DNA from: Neoechinorhynchus agilis
Taxonomy: Eukaryota; Acanthocephala
Length of the DNA: 64,000 nucleotides
Reading direction: 5' to 3'
Assembly (NCBI GenBank): GCA_051530055.1
Contig: CM121342.1
Location: 10,602,001 to 10,666,000 of the forward strand
A model generated the notes under the pieces. It did no database searches and was not told the origin of the DNA. It was given only the letters and a program-made list of their open reading frames with translations. This document shows, one piece after another, positions 34,735 through 46,249 of the stretch (its first letter is position 1; every line of letters starts with the position of its first letter). The position numbers were made by a program, and so were the translations under genes.

Positions 34735-37110
34735 AAGCAATTACCCCCAAGAAAAAATAATTTACACCTTTGAGTATTTTTTTTAAATTATCTTGATTAC
34801 TTCGAGGCTTGCCTATAAATTTACGAATAAAAAACTCAGATTCTAAAGCGTAGAGTTTTAAAGGGCTTTAGACGTCGTTCTTAAATGAAAAAAAGATTTT
34901 GCAAGAAATACGAAAGGTATAAGCGTCCTATAAAAGAAATGAATATTTGTTCGTTTATGATTTGATTCGCGAAAACGAAATTTCCCGAAGATTAAATAAT
35001 TTACACTTTTGAGCATTTTCTTTAAAATTATGTTGATTACTTTAAGGCTTGCCTATAAATTTACGAATAAAAACTCAGATTCTAAAGCGTAGTTTTATTG
35101 CGCTTTGGACGTCGTTCTTAAATGAAAAAAAAAGATTTTGCAAGAAATACGAAAGGTTTAAGCGTCTTATAAAAGAAATGAATATTTGTTCGTTTATGAT
35201 TTGATTCGCGAAAACGGAATTTCCCGAAGATTAAATAATTTACACCTTTGAGTATTTTTTTAAAATTATCTTGATTACTTCGAGGCTTGCCTATAAATTT
35301 ACGAATAAAAAACTCAGATTCTAAAGCGTAGAGTTTTAAAGGGCTTTAGACGTCGTTCTTAAATGAAAAAAAAGATTTTGCAAGAAATACGAAAGGTATA
35401 AGCGTCTTATAAAAGAAATGAATATTTGTTCGTTTATGATTTGATTCGCGAAAACGAAATTTCCCGAAGATTAAATAATTTACACTTTTAAGCATTTTCT
35501 TTAAAATTATCTTGATTACTTCGAGGCTTGCCTATAAATTTACGAATAAAAAACTCAGATTCTAAAGCGTAGAGTTTTAAAGGGCTTTAGACGTCGTTCT
35601 TAAATGAAAAAAAAGATTTTGCAAGAAATACGAAAGGTATAAGCGTCTTATAAAAGAAATGAATATTTGTTCGTTTATGATTTGATTCGCGAAAACGAAA
35701 TTTCCCGAAGATTAAATAATTTACACTTTTAAGCATTTTCTTTAAAATTATCTTGATTACTTTAAGGCTTATCTATAAATTTACGAATAAAAACTCAGAT
35801 TCTGAAGCGTAGTTTTTTTGCGCTTTAGACGTCCTTCTTAAACGAGAAAAAGATTTTGCAAGAAATACGAAAGGTTTAAGCGTCTTATAAAAGAAATGAA
35901 TATTTGTTCGTTTATGATTTGATTCGCGAAAACGAAATTTCCCGAAGATTAAATAATTTACACTTTTGAGCATTTTCTTTAAAATTATCTTGATTACTTT
36001 AAGGCTTGCCTATAAATTTACGAATAAAAACTCAGATTCTAAAGCGTAGTTTTATTGCGCTTTAGACGTCGTTCTTAAATGAAAAAAAAAGATTTTGCAA
36101 GAAATACGAAAGGTTTAAGCGTCTTATAAAAGAAATGAATATTTGTTCGTTTATGATTTGATTCGCGAAAACGAAATTTCTCGAAGATTAAATAATTTAC
36201 ACTTTTGAGCATTTTCTTTAAAATTATCTTGATTACTTTAAGGCTTGCCTATAAATTTACGAATAAAAACTCAGATTCTAAAGCGTAGTTTTATTGCGCT
36301 TTAGACGTCGTTCTTAAATGAAAAAAAAGATTTTGCAAGAAATACGAAAGGTTTAAGCGTCTTATAAAAGAAATGAATATTTGTTCGTTTATGATTTGAT
36401 TCGCGAAAACGAAATTTCCCGAAGATTAAATAATTTACACTTTTGAGCATTTTCTTTAAAATTATGTTGATTACTTCGAGGCTTGCCTATAAATTTACGA
36501 ATAAAAAACTCAGATTCTAAAGCGTAGAGTTTTAAAGGGCTTTAGACGTCGTTCTTAAATGAAAAAAAAGATTTTGCAAGACATACGAAAGGTATAAGCG
36601 TCTTATAAAAGAAATGAATATTTGTTCGTTCATGATTTGATTCGCGAAAACGAAATTTCCCGAAGATTAAATAATTTACACTTTTAAGCATTTTCTTTAA
36701 AATTACGTTGATTACTTTAAGGCTTGCCTATAAATTTACGAATAAAAACTCAGATTCTAAAGCGTAGTTTTATTGCGCTTTAGACGTCGTTCTTAAATGA
36801 AAAAAGATTTTGCAAGAAATACGAAAGGTTTAAGCGTCTTATAAAAGAAATGAATATTTGTTCGTTTATGATTTGATTCGCGAAAACGAAATTTCCCGAA
36901 GATTAAATAATTTACACTTTTTAGCATTTTCTTTAAAATTATGTTGATTACTTTGTGGCTTATCTATAAATTAACGGAAAAAAACTCAGATTCTGAAGCG
37001 TAGTTTTTTTGCGCTTTAGACGTCCTTCTTAAACGAGAAATAGATTTTGCAAGAAATACGACAGGTTTAAACATCTTATGAAAGAAATGAAATTTTGTTC
37101 GGTTGTGATT
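34735..37110 (+). repeat. satellite array, ~239-bp unit, about 10 copies
   Basis: Units recur with starts (at the GGCTTGCCTATAAATTTACG block) near 34801, 35041, 35279, 35520, 35761, 35998, 36237, 36475, 36716 and 36952, spacing 236-241 bp. Three unit types occur: A has TTCGAGGCTTGCC and GCGTAGAGTTTTAAAGGGC; B has TTTAAGGCTTGCC and GCGTAGTTTTATTGCGC; B' has TTATCTATAAAT and TTTTTTTGCGC with CGTCCTTCTTAAACGAG. Their order is A B A A B' B B A B B'. Flanks at both ends are decayed partial units with ACTCAAAACAA. No coding content. Confidence 0.95.
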
Positions 37111-37576
37111 GTTTTCACGAAAACCGATCACTCAAAACAAATAGTTTTTCCGTAGATTAGTGATTTTCTTTTATAGTTCTCTCTATATCGTGTTCTTTCT
37201 TATGAGAATATTTCACTTTTCGTTGCAGTTTTTTCTTGTTCTAAATGGGCCATGCATCTTTTAGTTTTTTACGGTTTGATATTTCAACGCTGAGGAAGAT
37301 TGTGGTACAAAGCGGAACTTTTACAAAATTATTTATACCTTCAATTGCTTTGTACTTAAACTGCAGTATTTAAGTTTTCTAAAACTAAAAATATCATCAC
37401 GATTCACTGTGCGGAAAACCACAGAATTCGATTGTTAATTTGACTAGAGAACGCTCATTGATCACAGGATTGATTCGAAGAATAGCTTTAGAAAATAGTC
37501 CAAGCCCAGTTCCCGTCTTTTTGTCTATAAGGTTCTGTTTAATCAATACAATAATCAATAATTCCACTTTTATGGA
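37111..37576. other. 3' flank of HCF
   Basis: Decayed satellite edge, then unique AT-rich DNA that includes the HCF 3'UTR. Nothing else seen. Confidence 0.4.
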
Positions 37577-40500
37577 CTATACATCTCTCTGACCTGAAAT
37601 AGACAGATCGTCACTGGAGCTGCGTTCACTTGAACTTTCTTCGCTTTCGTTCATTTTATCTTGACCGAACATTCTGCAGAACGTAAACGTGAAAGGCCCC
37701 TTTCCGTCAACTGATTCTCCTCTAACAGCAAAACCGTAACCCGTAGCTCGCTTATCTCCAAACTCTTCCCATGAACGCAAGTATCCATTTCTCAACGCCG
37801 GTTGTCTGATCTTGTAGTCCCTTTCATTTGACGTGCAAATCCAGCTTAGTTGGTGTGCGTTAGACTCTTCAAAGCTTCGTTGAACATTCTCTCCTCTGCC
37901 TGGGTTAACAATTAAATACACGGAATATACAGTTGCTTTTGCAATGGGTTCCCATTGAATCTCAAAGCTGCCATCATCGCATGCTCTGACTTTTGTTTTT
38001 GGTCCTCTTGTGGGAATATTCAGTGGTGGAGTTGTACATAGAATCGACTCAGTCCATTCACTACATCCAAGACCGTTTATAGCACAAGCTCGTATTCTAT
38101 AAGATTGATTCGCACAGAGATTTATACGACCTGGTCGACGACATTCAACGCTTCGGTACATACTTGGGTGCATTAGAGGTATTGTTGGTGTCCTCCGTCG
38201 AATGGATAGATACTCAAGTAACCGACGACCACTTGCTAAATCACGAATCTTTAGTTTACGCATCCAATAATCAAAAACGTTGGCTTTTGTCCTATCAAAT
38301 ATTCCCACATCTTGCCACCATCTACAACTCGATGAATCCTCGTCAATATTATCAAGAACAATTACTTCACAGCCATCTACTTGAGGAATATCATCGTCGT
38401 CATCTTTTGTTAGATCAATTATCTCATTCGGCTGAATGGGCCTTCTTTGTGTTGGCGGTAGTCGCCTCCATTGCTGAGGACAAGAACCACTTTCAACTAA
38501 ACGTTTTATATTGATTCCTCCGGATCCTCTACCCATGTTTCTCCAATCAGCTGAAATCACACTTCGGTATCTATTAGTTCCATGACCAATCGGTTGTCTA
38601 TAAGCTCGAATATGTGAAGGACGTGGAGATTGGTAGAGCCCTGGAGGACGTTGTACAAGTCCACTTGAATAAATGGTATGAGCACTGTTGTGAAGCATAT
38701 CAACTACGTTGGTATCACTGACCAGTCGATCATCAGGAACAGACCATTCGTGAACAAGAGGAATTCTTGTAGGTTGAAAAGTCCTAAAAGGAACTGAAGA
38801 TGGACGTTCTCTATATGCACGTCTTCTCTGTGAATCCATGTCTGATTTGCCAACACAACTAAACCGAATCAAAGCCTGTTCACCCTGAGGATCTTCAGTT
38901 ACAGAATCAGGAACTAAAGTTCCGGCTGAGATTTCGAACGGATTCTCACTTAGGCGATAATTCTCAGTTCCTTTTTTAGCTCGTTTATTATCACTAGCTC
39001 GGATTATACGCCTTTCTGCGGCGGTCATTTTATACCGTTTCTTCGTTAAAGGAGTAGAAATGAACTCTTCGTCTTCATCGTCACTCGACTCGCTGTACAC
39101 GTCACAGGACTCCCGGGTAAAACGAGTTGGAGATAGAAACTCAGAAAAGACTTTCTTTACGCGATCTCGATTAAGTTCTATCCATACATCATCCAAAACT
39201 CGAAGACCTTCAGTCATCACTCTAGACACAATCCTTAATTCCTCTCGGTCTTTTTTTGTCTCCATTACTCCATTTTCCGGAGATGTACCGTTCTCTTGAA
39301 CTAGCTGAAGTTGAATAAGACAAAGATCCGCCGATGCTGGCAATTGGAATTCAAATTCCATAAACTGTTGTTGCAGTTTAGAAATCTCGAATTTATCAGG
39401 TGATTTTGGAAGTTGCGTATCTAAAGTTAGCATTTCATTAGTAAACCATTTCTGGCCAGCTTCAGATTGAACGTATCCACCAAAGACGTACATCCGTTCA
39501 TCAAATCCAACGGCACTATGACACGCACGTCCTTCAATCCGTTCCGACTTTCCAGAATGCACGACCGAACGACACGTGAAAGTGTTCAAATCAATTAACA
39601 ATACCTTGCCAGACATTTCAAAAGAACGATCTTTGTAGAGGAGACATCCGCCAAATACAATCACGTCATTGCCAACGACGACCGAAGAATGAGCTATTAG
39701 ACTTGTATTGCCCAAAAAGTGACCGAGATCACAAACAATCCACTTTAAAGTCTCAAAGTGGAAAATATACGCTGCATTGGAGGTTGATGTTAACTGGTTA
39801 TCGTTTCCACCATAGACACATAACCGAGGAATTTTGTTGGAGAAAAACAAACAACTCGCATGACCGTCACGTGGAGTAGGTTGCTGTTCGAGTACTTGAA
39901 CAAAACTGTAAGTCCAAGAGTTCCGATCGATTCTGATTAATGTATTGGTCCGCTCTTCTTTTAAAGTACCGTCTTCGTCAAGCCGCTTACGAATTCCACC
40001 AAACACGTATAAACCATGAGCGCGCACGAATGTAAGAGTGTGACCGGATCGACTGAACTGTGAGTTGTGATCAGTGGTTACGACGTGTCGGTTCCAGGTC
40101 ATTGTAGTCGAGCGAACCAATGCACAATCATAAGAAAATATATCATTACTTATGTTAACTTTGAACTCTTCAAATTTAGTCTAACCCGGTGCATCCTTCA
40201 AAATTTAAAACGAAAAAAAACGATGACATTTAATTCTAGGTTATATATTCCATATAAAAACGATTCAACCGATGAAAACAACCACAAAAACGGGAAAACT
40301 AAATTTGCTTTTACACCCGAGCAATCGCGCTACTATTGATACGATCTATCAATCTTAGCACGCTAAAAACCTCCAATTAATCAAAGAAAAAAGAACCTCT
40401 GCGGATTTAGCGAATTTAGCATAAAAGATTGAAGTAAAAAATATATTGTGTTGAAGTGTAGCCTTTTTTTACCACGGCTAATATTTTTTTGCTTGATCGA

Positions 40501-41348
40501 AGAATCTTGAAGAACGGTTCGAACAAAGCTAAAAAAAGAATTTGCTAAGATGGATACCAAAACCGCGATGAGATTGAAGATGGTGTAGATTTATAGGTTT
40601 GTTACTAAAATCAATTGTTTGAAGATTGAATTGTTCATTAAGGGGGTTTTTAGCGTAGAAAAATTAAAATGATTTTTAAAATCCGATTGGTCTCGGCAAA
40701 GCGTACACAAGATTGTGCGCTTTTTTATAATCAAGGTTGCTAACGTCTTAAACAACTTACAAGCAACCTTGATTAAAAAAAGCGTACAATCTTGTGTACG
40801 CCTCGCCGAAACCAATCGGATTTTAAAAAATCATTTTAATTTTTCTACGCCAGATAACAACGAAAAGCAATTATTGGTTAGTTAGTTTGTATAAATGTGA
40901 AAAAAACGTGTCAAAGTGGTGTAGATTTTGGGTTTAGTAGCAAATCAATTATTGATTATAAGCGATTTTGATTGCTTAAAAGGCCAATTCTGCAAGAGTT
41001 CTCTCGCTCATCGACCTGTAATTCGTATAGGTCAGCACACGTGAGCCCATTCCTGAGCATTCCACCAAAAACGTAAATCGATTGCCCGTAACCGTCCGCG
41101 GCGTATTTAACGAGTATTGGCGGTCGATCACCTTGGCAATCAAGCGTAGACCATTTTTTTAAACATGTATCATAAAAGAATACACGACTGGAATCTAGAC
41201 CAGTTGTTGTTTCCGCCAAAATGTATACCTTTCTGTCTAATCGGATTGCCTGATTTCCAAGAGTCACATTTGCTGTCTTTATCAAAGGACAAAGAAATCG
41301 CGACCAACAAATCGGCGACGAGCATTTTAAACATTCATCTGAATTCAT
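37577..41348 (-). CDS. host cell factor (HCF) family protein, Kelch plus fibronectin type III
   Basis: HCF proteins scaffold chromatin modifiers on transcription factors in the nucleus. Exon 1 (41348-41016, 111 codons) has the first Kelch blades (YGQSIYVFGGMLRNG...DLYELQ, like human LLVFGGMVEYG...DLYELQ). Exon 2 (40102-37577) continues with RSGHTLTFV...LYVFGGIRKR, LCVYGGNDNQ, VIVFGGCLLY and MYVFGGYVQ, then a long basic/acidic linker (EFISTPLTKKRYK) and a C-terminal FN3 pair (SYRIRACAINGLGCSEWTE; GSFEIQWEPIAKATVYSVYL) as in HCF-1C. About 952 residues; no HCF proteolysis repeats are seen, as in C. elegans HCF-1. The exon junction lacks an obvious GT-AG pair close to the conserved break. An upstream exon may exist. 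Confidence 0.85.
40103..41015 (-). other. HCF intron 1, ends partly complementary
   Basis: 913 nt, defined by joining YELQ to MTWNRH. The 5' end GTCGATGAGCGAGAGAAC and the 3' end GTTCGCTCGAC are complementary except for two 3-nt inserts. A GT-AG reading (CAG^GTCGAT...GAAGAG^TTC) stays open but adds about 22 residues and uses an acceptor without a pyrimidine tract. The intron hosts a hairpin element at 40650-40852. Confidence 0.4.
40650..40852. repeat. hairpin element inside HCF intron 1
   Basis: Arms of about 90 bp: CGTAGAAAAATTAAAATGAT on the left and its inverse on the right, then AATCCGATTGG, a GCGTACACAAGATTGTGCG block and CAACCTTGATTA near the centre. A near twin is at 47455-47665. Confidence 0.85.
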
Positions 41349-41934
41349 CAAATCTTAAAAAATAATAAAAGGAGAATAAAATTGTTTAAATACAATTAAC
41401 ACGTGCAAAAAACAGTATACATGGATTCACGAACATTGAGCAATTTGAAAAATGAATCCCGACGCGAATTTGAAGCAATCAACTTTTTTTAATGAACACG
41501 TATACGTAAAAAGATTACGTTATATTCTTCTTAAAAAAAAGCGCAGTTTTGAACACTAAACGCCTAAAAACAACCACCGCATATTTTAACACATTTTATT
41601 GCTCGTAATTTCAATTCCTTTCATTCTCCTTCTATCTATGCTCCTTTTTTCCATGCTGTCCAATCTTCTCAGATTTCAGAACTTGAAATGAACCTGAGGA
41701 AAGACCAACTTTACACGCGCTCCTAGAATAAATAATCGCCAATTCTCATACGAATGAACTTCCTCCGACCGGATATTCCCACGCGACCAAAACACTAATG
41801 TGCTCAATAATCAACAACCACCAATTCCTACCCGAACGGACTCTGAACTCCTGTGCTTACGAGGACACAAGGGTACATGGGTCCTCTTCTTTGTGCTTTA
41901 ACAAATAAAACTTGTTATTTTTCGATCCAATAGC
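41349..41934. other. 5' flank of HCF, then LINE-like 3'UTR sequence
   Basis: Nothing coding in 41360-41630. From about 41640 C-rich sequence ends in AACAAATAAAACTTGTTATT, similar to the LINE 3' end near 16320, so it is probably a LINE 3' remnant. Confidence 0.4.
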
Positions 41935-42050
41935 CGGAGCATTCCTCCTGCAAAACATAAGTCTGGCTCTGCAATGGAAAGGAGCGCTGGATCCGCCCTT
42001 TCGACCATTACACCACTAAGGCAGCTTTCAATGATCTAGAACGGTGGCGC
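41935..42050 (+). mobile_element. restriction-like-endonuclease LINE, short 3' end
   Basis: Reads GAFLLQNISLALQWKGALDP, the same ending as at 16.5 kb (AFLLQNMGLAVQR) and 61.9 kb (AFLRQNIGLAIQR). Confidence 0.7.
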
Positions 42051-42387
42051 GATTATTCGTAAATGTGAAAATTGCTATTCAAAATAAAAAAATAAGCTTG
42101 AAAATAAGGTAATTGTGTGTAAATTGGTCTGAAATCGACGTAATATTTTTTTCGCCTACAGTATCGCATTGTTTGTTTCGCACTCATGACGTCACTTGTT
42201 TTATCTTTCAAACACTTGAATTCGACGAATAGATATTGTTTTTTTGCAAATATTCACAGATTTAGAAAAAAGGTTGAAATCTCTTTCGCTCAAAAATTGA
42301 AAACAATAATTTCAGTTAAACAATGTTCAGGATTACATTGAAACCAGATTATATTTCTATCGGTTTTATTTAAATCACATCTTGGTT
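42051..42387. other. intergenic
   Basis: AT-rich 3' flank of the next gene; nothing recognised. Confidence 0.4.
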
Positions 42388-43827
42388 TTAACAAGAACTT
42401 TTTTGCATATACTTTGCACTTAGCAATTGTGCACGTTTTTCATTGATTGCCATTTCTTCATCGAATCGCCAATACGTGTACTTTGAGCCAAATCTCTGAA
42501 TTAATTTTCGTACGACCAACACTAATACAAAGAATCCAATTGATACCATAAGGAATTTAGGAAACCGTTTGAGCTCCATTGGCGACATTTCTCGTGCCAT
42601 ACGTTCATAGACCTGTTTATAGTCCTCTTCATCCACATTTACGAAAATCTTAACGCTTAAATACACATAACCGCTCATTTCGCCAACTAAATGAGCGTTT
42701 AAACGCACCGTCCCTGATTTATTGATATAATTGATCATTAAGTGACCTTTAGGGCTACATTTAGCGTCTACTCCATCTCTGTTATCCATCGACCAGCTCA
42801 CATTTTCTGAAAAATCATTTTCAGTACTCGTTTCGGCGAATTGTAGTTGCGTGAACACTGGTCGCCGGTTGTTCAACGTTAGAAACACTGAATCCCTCGA
42901 TGTGGAGTATTTACTCAAGGGTAATAGAAAAACTTGGTAGTTTCTATATGTGAAAACTAGAGGGAAATCGATGTGGGTTAACCTTAGCGACAGTTGGTAC
43001 TGAAACGAGGAATTTGTGAAAAGCCGAACTTCGTTCATATTGCATTGAGAACTACACGATATTTTATATAATGAGGAGTTTTCGGTACTGACCGATAGAA
43101 TTGGATTCTCGACGAAATCGTAATCTTCTGGGATAAAGATAGAATCATTCTTTAAGATAACCTTTTCGTTTGGCATCAAGTGCATTTTCGGTTCATTAAT
43201 GAAAGAAATAGTCATATGACACGATTTCGATTGATTTTCACCAAAATCAATAGTACATTCCAAATACAATGTATCTTCCGATATGTTCAATTCTTTATGG
43301 GGCTTAAATAACATTACGTCCATTTCCGGCAATCGAATACTAAATAGACTGTTGTTTAAACTTACATTTAAGCTTGGAATTCGGGAAAGATGAACGAGTT
43401 GAACACTTCCAACTTTTCCTGAATATTGCTTTCCAACATAAAACTCATTTCGACCACATTCCGGCATTATGGTCAAATCGATCCGAATACGAACGAAGGC
43501 AATAATTGTTTTAACATATCCCATCACTAAATTAACTTGACAATTCCGATCATTACTTAAACGTCCTGTCTTCACGAGAAGTGTATTTGTTGTTTTATCG
43601 TAGATTACAAGACATGGATGAAGATTGATTTTATTATCAACAACTGCTTTGAATCCTGCAGATAGTCTTTGGTTTTGAGTGAACAGTTCCGATATTTTGT
43701 ATACTCGTGAGATGGATGAATTAAACGGAATGTACTCTTGAAAATGGATGCTTTTTTGAATTACCGTTATCTTCTTTGTAGTTGCGATGAACAATGAAGC
43801 CGCTGCGAACAAAATGAAACATATCAT
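42388..43827 (-). CDS. single-pass type I membrane protein, unrecognised
   Basis: 479 residues, intronless, complete. MICFILFAAASLFIATTKK is a signal peptide; a single membrane helix lies at about 421-439 (FLMVSIGFFVLVLVV) and a 40-residue cytosolic tail ends AKYMQKSSC. The ectodomain is rich in beta-prone sequence with many N-glycosylation sites (NSS, NVS, NKS, NYS-like) and scattered Cys; the repeating pattern of short strands suggests cadherin- or Ig-like folds, but no calcium-binding or Ig motif is visible. I do not recognise the family. The sequence just inside the start (TTTTGTTCGCAG) resembles an acceptor, so an alternative 5' exon is possible. Confidence 0.65.
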   Translation of the reverse strand: MICFILFAAASLFIATTKKITVIQKSIHFQEYIPFNSSISRVYKISELFTQNQRLSAGFKAVVDNKINLHPCLVIYDKTTNTLLVKTGRLSNDRNCQVNLVMGYVKTIIAFVRIRIDLTIMPECGRNEFYVGKQYSGKVGSVQLVHLSRIPSLNVSLNNSLFSIRLPEMDVMLFKPHKELNISEDTLYLECTIDFGENQSKSCHMTISFINEPKMHLMPNEKVILKNDSIFIPEDYDFVENPILSVSTENSSLYKISCSSQCNMNEVRLFTNSSFQYQLSLRLTHIDFPLVFTYRNYQVFLLPLSKYSTSRDSVFLTLNNRRPVFTQLQFAETSTENDFSENVSWSMDNRDGVDAKCSPKGHLMINYINKSGTVRLNAHLVGEMSGYVYLSVKIFVNVDEEDYKQVYERMAREMSPMELKRFPKFLMVSIGFFVLVLVVRKLIQRFGSKYTYWRFDEEMAINEKRAQLLSAKYMQKSSC

Positions 43828-44723
43828 TTCGAGTCAGACACTCGAGTTTGTGAATCGAAAATTGAAAAATATAACGAACATGTTGCGTGTACGGTGGCAT
43901 CATTTCAACACCGGTGTTCTTTTAAATTCACGGTTTCTCTAGCTAAATTTGCTTTTAGATCTCTCTCTTGCAAAATTATATTTTTTAAGGTAGCTTTCGA
44001 AAAAAGTCACTCACCCTGATAGTATTTTTTCTTAAGTATTCGCTTATACATTATCCATCACAATATTCGGTCAAGAAATTCTGATATTTTCAAGCAAAAT
44101 GAGAGACAAAGTGTCTTGATGACCATTAATTTAAAGGTATAGACGATGGGAATCGATTCTTCAATCAATTTCCTGTATATTTCTCGATAACACGGATTCA
44201 GTTTTTAAACCAAAAATAGTTTTCTGCTCAATTTTAACAGATCTTGCCGGTCCATTAAATACACGTAAATCTTCGCAGTAAATACCATGGATCGTTTGCT
44301 AGCACCGAAGTGCCTTATTCGTAATTACTAAATCCTCGCTGAAGTCGAGATATGAGATCATATGAATCCTTTCCGGATTATGTTTCCTCACTTTGTCCGT
44401 CAAAATCGAGTTTGCTTAACAAACACTAATAAACATTTCTATTTGAAAATAACTTATAAACTTCAGTTCGTTCAACCCAACAAAGAGAGTGGCGTTAATA
44501 TTCGTAAATGCTTGTAAAAAAATCGTTAATTGAAAAATCTTAAAAATTGAATTTGCCCACAATTGATCAATTAAGACTAATTTCGAGTATTGCGAAAATT
44601 CGGATAGAAAATCAAGCATTCGCTTTATAAATTAATCTTGAACTTTGAGACGATCTTACTCAAAATCGACGACCAGTAACGTTTTAAAAAATAAAAATCG
44701 ATTAAAAAAATTACAAAAAATGA
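43828..44723. other. intergenic
   Basis: AT-rich DNA between the membrane-protein gene and PPIE. Short frames only (for example 44416-44619), none with a motif. Confidence 0.4.
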
Positions 44724-44750
44724 CTGATGAGGCAAGGCTTCCTCGCGAAA
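44724..44750 (+). ncRNA. hammerhead-like motif, dispersed family
   Basis: CTGATGA, extra G, GCAAGG, loop CTT, CCTCGC, GAAA. One A-C mismatch in stem II. Related decayed copies: 5352, 33832, 46442, 60568. Confidence 0.3.
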
Positions 44751-44870
44751 TTATTCGGGAACTATGATCACCACAACTCTAACAAACCGCTAAGGATTTT
44801 CTCTTGAAAAGTAAACATCTATTGTAAATTTTTTGTGAAAATCTTTTTATCACTTACAGCAAACATTTTA

Positions 44871-45861
44871 TTAGTCCACTATTCCACAACTTGAAATTAT
44901 TACATTCTTTTTTGGAGTGCCATTCTTTGTCCCGCACATTTCTATTCTTTTAACGACTTTCATACCATCAATGATTTCTCCGAACACAACATGTCGACCA
45001 TCGAGCCAATCGCAGGCGTCCAATGTAATAAAGAATTGAGAATTGTTTGAATTCGGGCCTGAATTAGCCATTGAAACAAATCCGGCTCGGGTATGTTTAA
45101 GATCGAAATTCTCGTCATCGAATTTTTCTCCATATACCGAGCGACCACCGGTTCCATCTCGTTTAGTGACATCGCCAGTTTGAGCCATAAATCCTGGAAT
45201 AATTCTATGAAACACACAAGATCTAAAGATTTGAACGTAGACAAACACAAAGAACAAAATGTCTACTTCAAAGAGTATAACAAAGAGCATTCGCTTTTGT
45301 AGCTCCATGGCCGGCAGCCACGACGTCCCCTAAACATAATCTTCTAAAGTTTTCACAAGTTCGAGGAACAACATTAGTAAAGAGTTGAACAACGATTTTG
45401 CCGATGACGCGTCCATCTATCTGAATCTCCAAAAAAGTTCTAACTTTATCCAATGAGATTGTACTAATTAAATCCTTGGGTTCATGCTCTTGATCGTTAA
45501 TCCGCTGGTCGTCGTCCATCACATACCTCTTTATCCATTCGTCGTTAGCCCATACTGGCTTTGTGGCATGTTCAGGTGGACGTTTATGGAACACGGACTT
45601 TGCCACATTGACCCTCACAGTCCTACCAAAGATCTCAGAAGAGTTCATGTTGTCAACTGCTGATGCCGCGTCTTCGGCGACCTCAAATTCCACGAAACCG
45701 AAACCTCGGTGTTTCTGGGTTGTGTAATCAATCGGCATCTGAACATCGAGCACTTCTCCGAACGGTATCATTGCTGATCGAAGTATGTCTTCTGTCACTT
45801 CCTCGGACAAACCTCCAACGTAAACTACTCGTTTCGCGTTTATAGCTGCTACAGTGTCCAT
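44871..45861 (-). CDS. PPIE: PPIE-type cyclophilin with an RRM (spliceosome-associated prolyl isomerase)
   Basis: PPIE/CYP33 is a nuclear cyclophilin of the activated spliceosome. Exon 1 (45861-45277) has the RRM: RNP2 VVYVGGL at residues 12-18 and RNP1 RGFGFVEF near 52-59; a linker; then [19 protein letters not shown] and [12 protein letters not shown], the start of the isomerase. Exon 2 (45224-44871) has [17 protein letters not shown] with the catalytic FHRxIxxFMxQx[35 protein letters not shown] and the Trp-loop [10 protein letters not shown]. Total 312 residues (human 301). Excising the 52-nt hairpin segment gives [11 protein letters not shown], like the LHYKSCLFHRV of NKTR-type cyclophilins; no sensible GT-AG option keeps frame. 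The stop overlaps an AATAAA. An acceptor-like TTTCAG lies 20 bp before the ATG. Confidence 0.92.
45225..45276 (-). other. 52-nt hairpin intron of PPIE, TA-flanked, not GT-AG
   Basis: The arms are TTTGAAGTAGACA (45272-45260) and, inverted, TTTGAACGTAGACA (45230-45243): 13 of 14 positions match with a single bulge, separated by about 16 nt. Both edges carry TA, so the cut could be placed at any of three positions and leaves one TA, like removal of an element with a TA target-site duplication. The intron begins ACTCTTT and ends AATCTTT in one placement. Confidence 0.65.
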
Positions 45862-46098
45862 CTCAGCGAAAGCAAAAAATTCTGAAATCCAAGACCTTTA
45901 GAAAACAAAAACCTTAGAAAGTTTGTTATCAATGTACTTCAACAAAAAAAGAGTGCATTCTAGTTATACTTTTGATGTAACTGCCATGCCATAACCTATT
46001 TGATTTATTTGAGATAAAAAAGAACGAAGTAACCTCGCTTTCTCAGTCATCTAAAAATGGGTTTTACACATTAAGGTTTAAATTTAATTTGACAAATA

Positions 46099-46235
46099 GG
46101 ACCCAGAGTTTATTTAATTATTTGCCTAGCTTTCGCCGTTTTACGGCTTCAACTGGGCAATTGTTTGAAAGTAAATTTCCCAGTTGAAGCCGTAATCCGG
46201 CGAAAGCTACTCAAATAAATAAACTTTGGGTCGTA
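46099..46235. repeat. hairpin element with GCCG/CGGC-GAAAG cores
   Basis: Inverted arms of about 60 bp: GACCCAGAGTTTATTT on the left and AAATAAACTTTGGGTC on the right, meeting in CAGTTGAAGCCGTAA...CGGCGAAAGCTA on each arm. The GCCG/CGGC stem followed by GAAAG has the same layout as the hammerhead-like cores. A single arm-like copy (GCCGTAAGTCGGCGAAAG, minus) is at 63129-63146. Confidence 0.8.
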
Positions 46236-46249
46236 TTTTTAAAATTAAA

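Noticed and set aside
34735-37110. CRISPR-like regular repeat array
   Set aside because: Units of ~239 bp are directly adjacent with no unique spacers, in a eukaryotic genome; it is a satellite.
38164-38514. 116-codon plus frame
   Set aside because: Lies antisense within the well-supported HCF exon.
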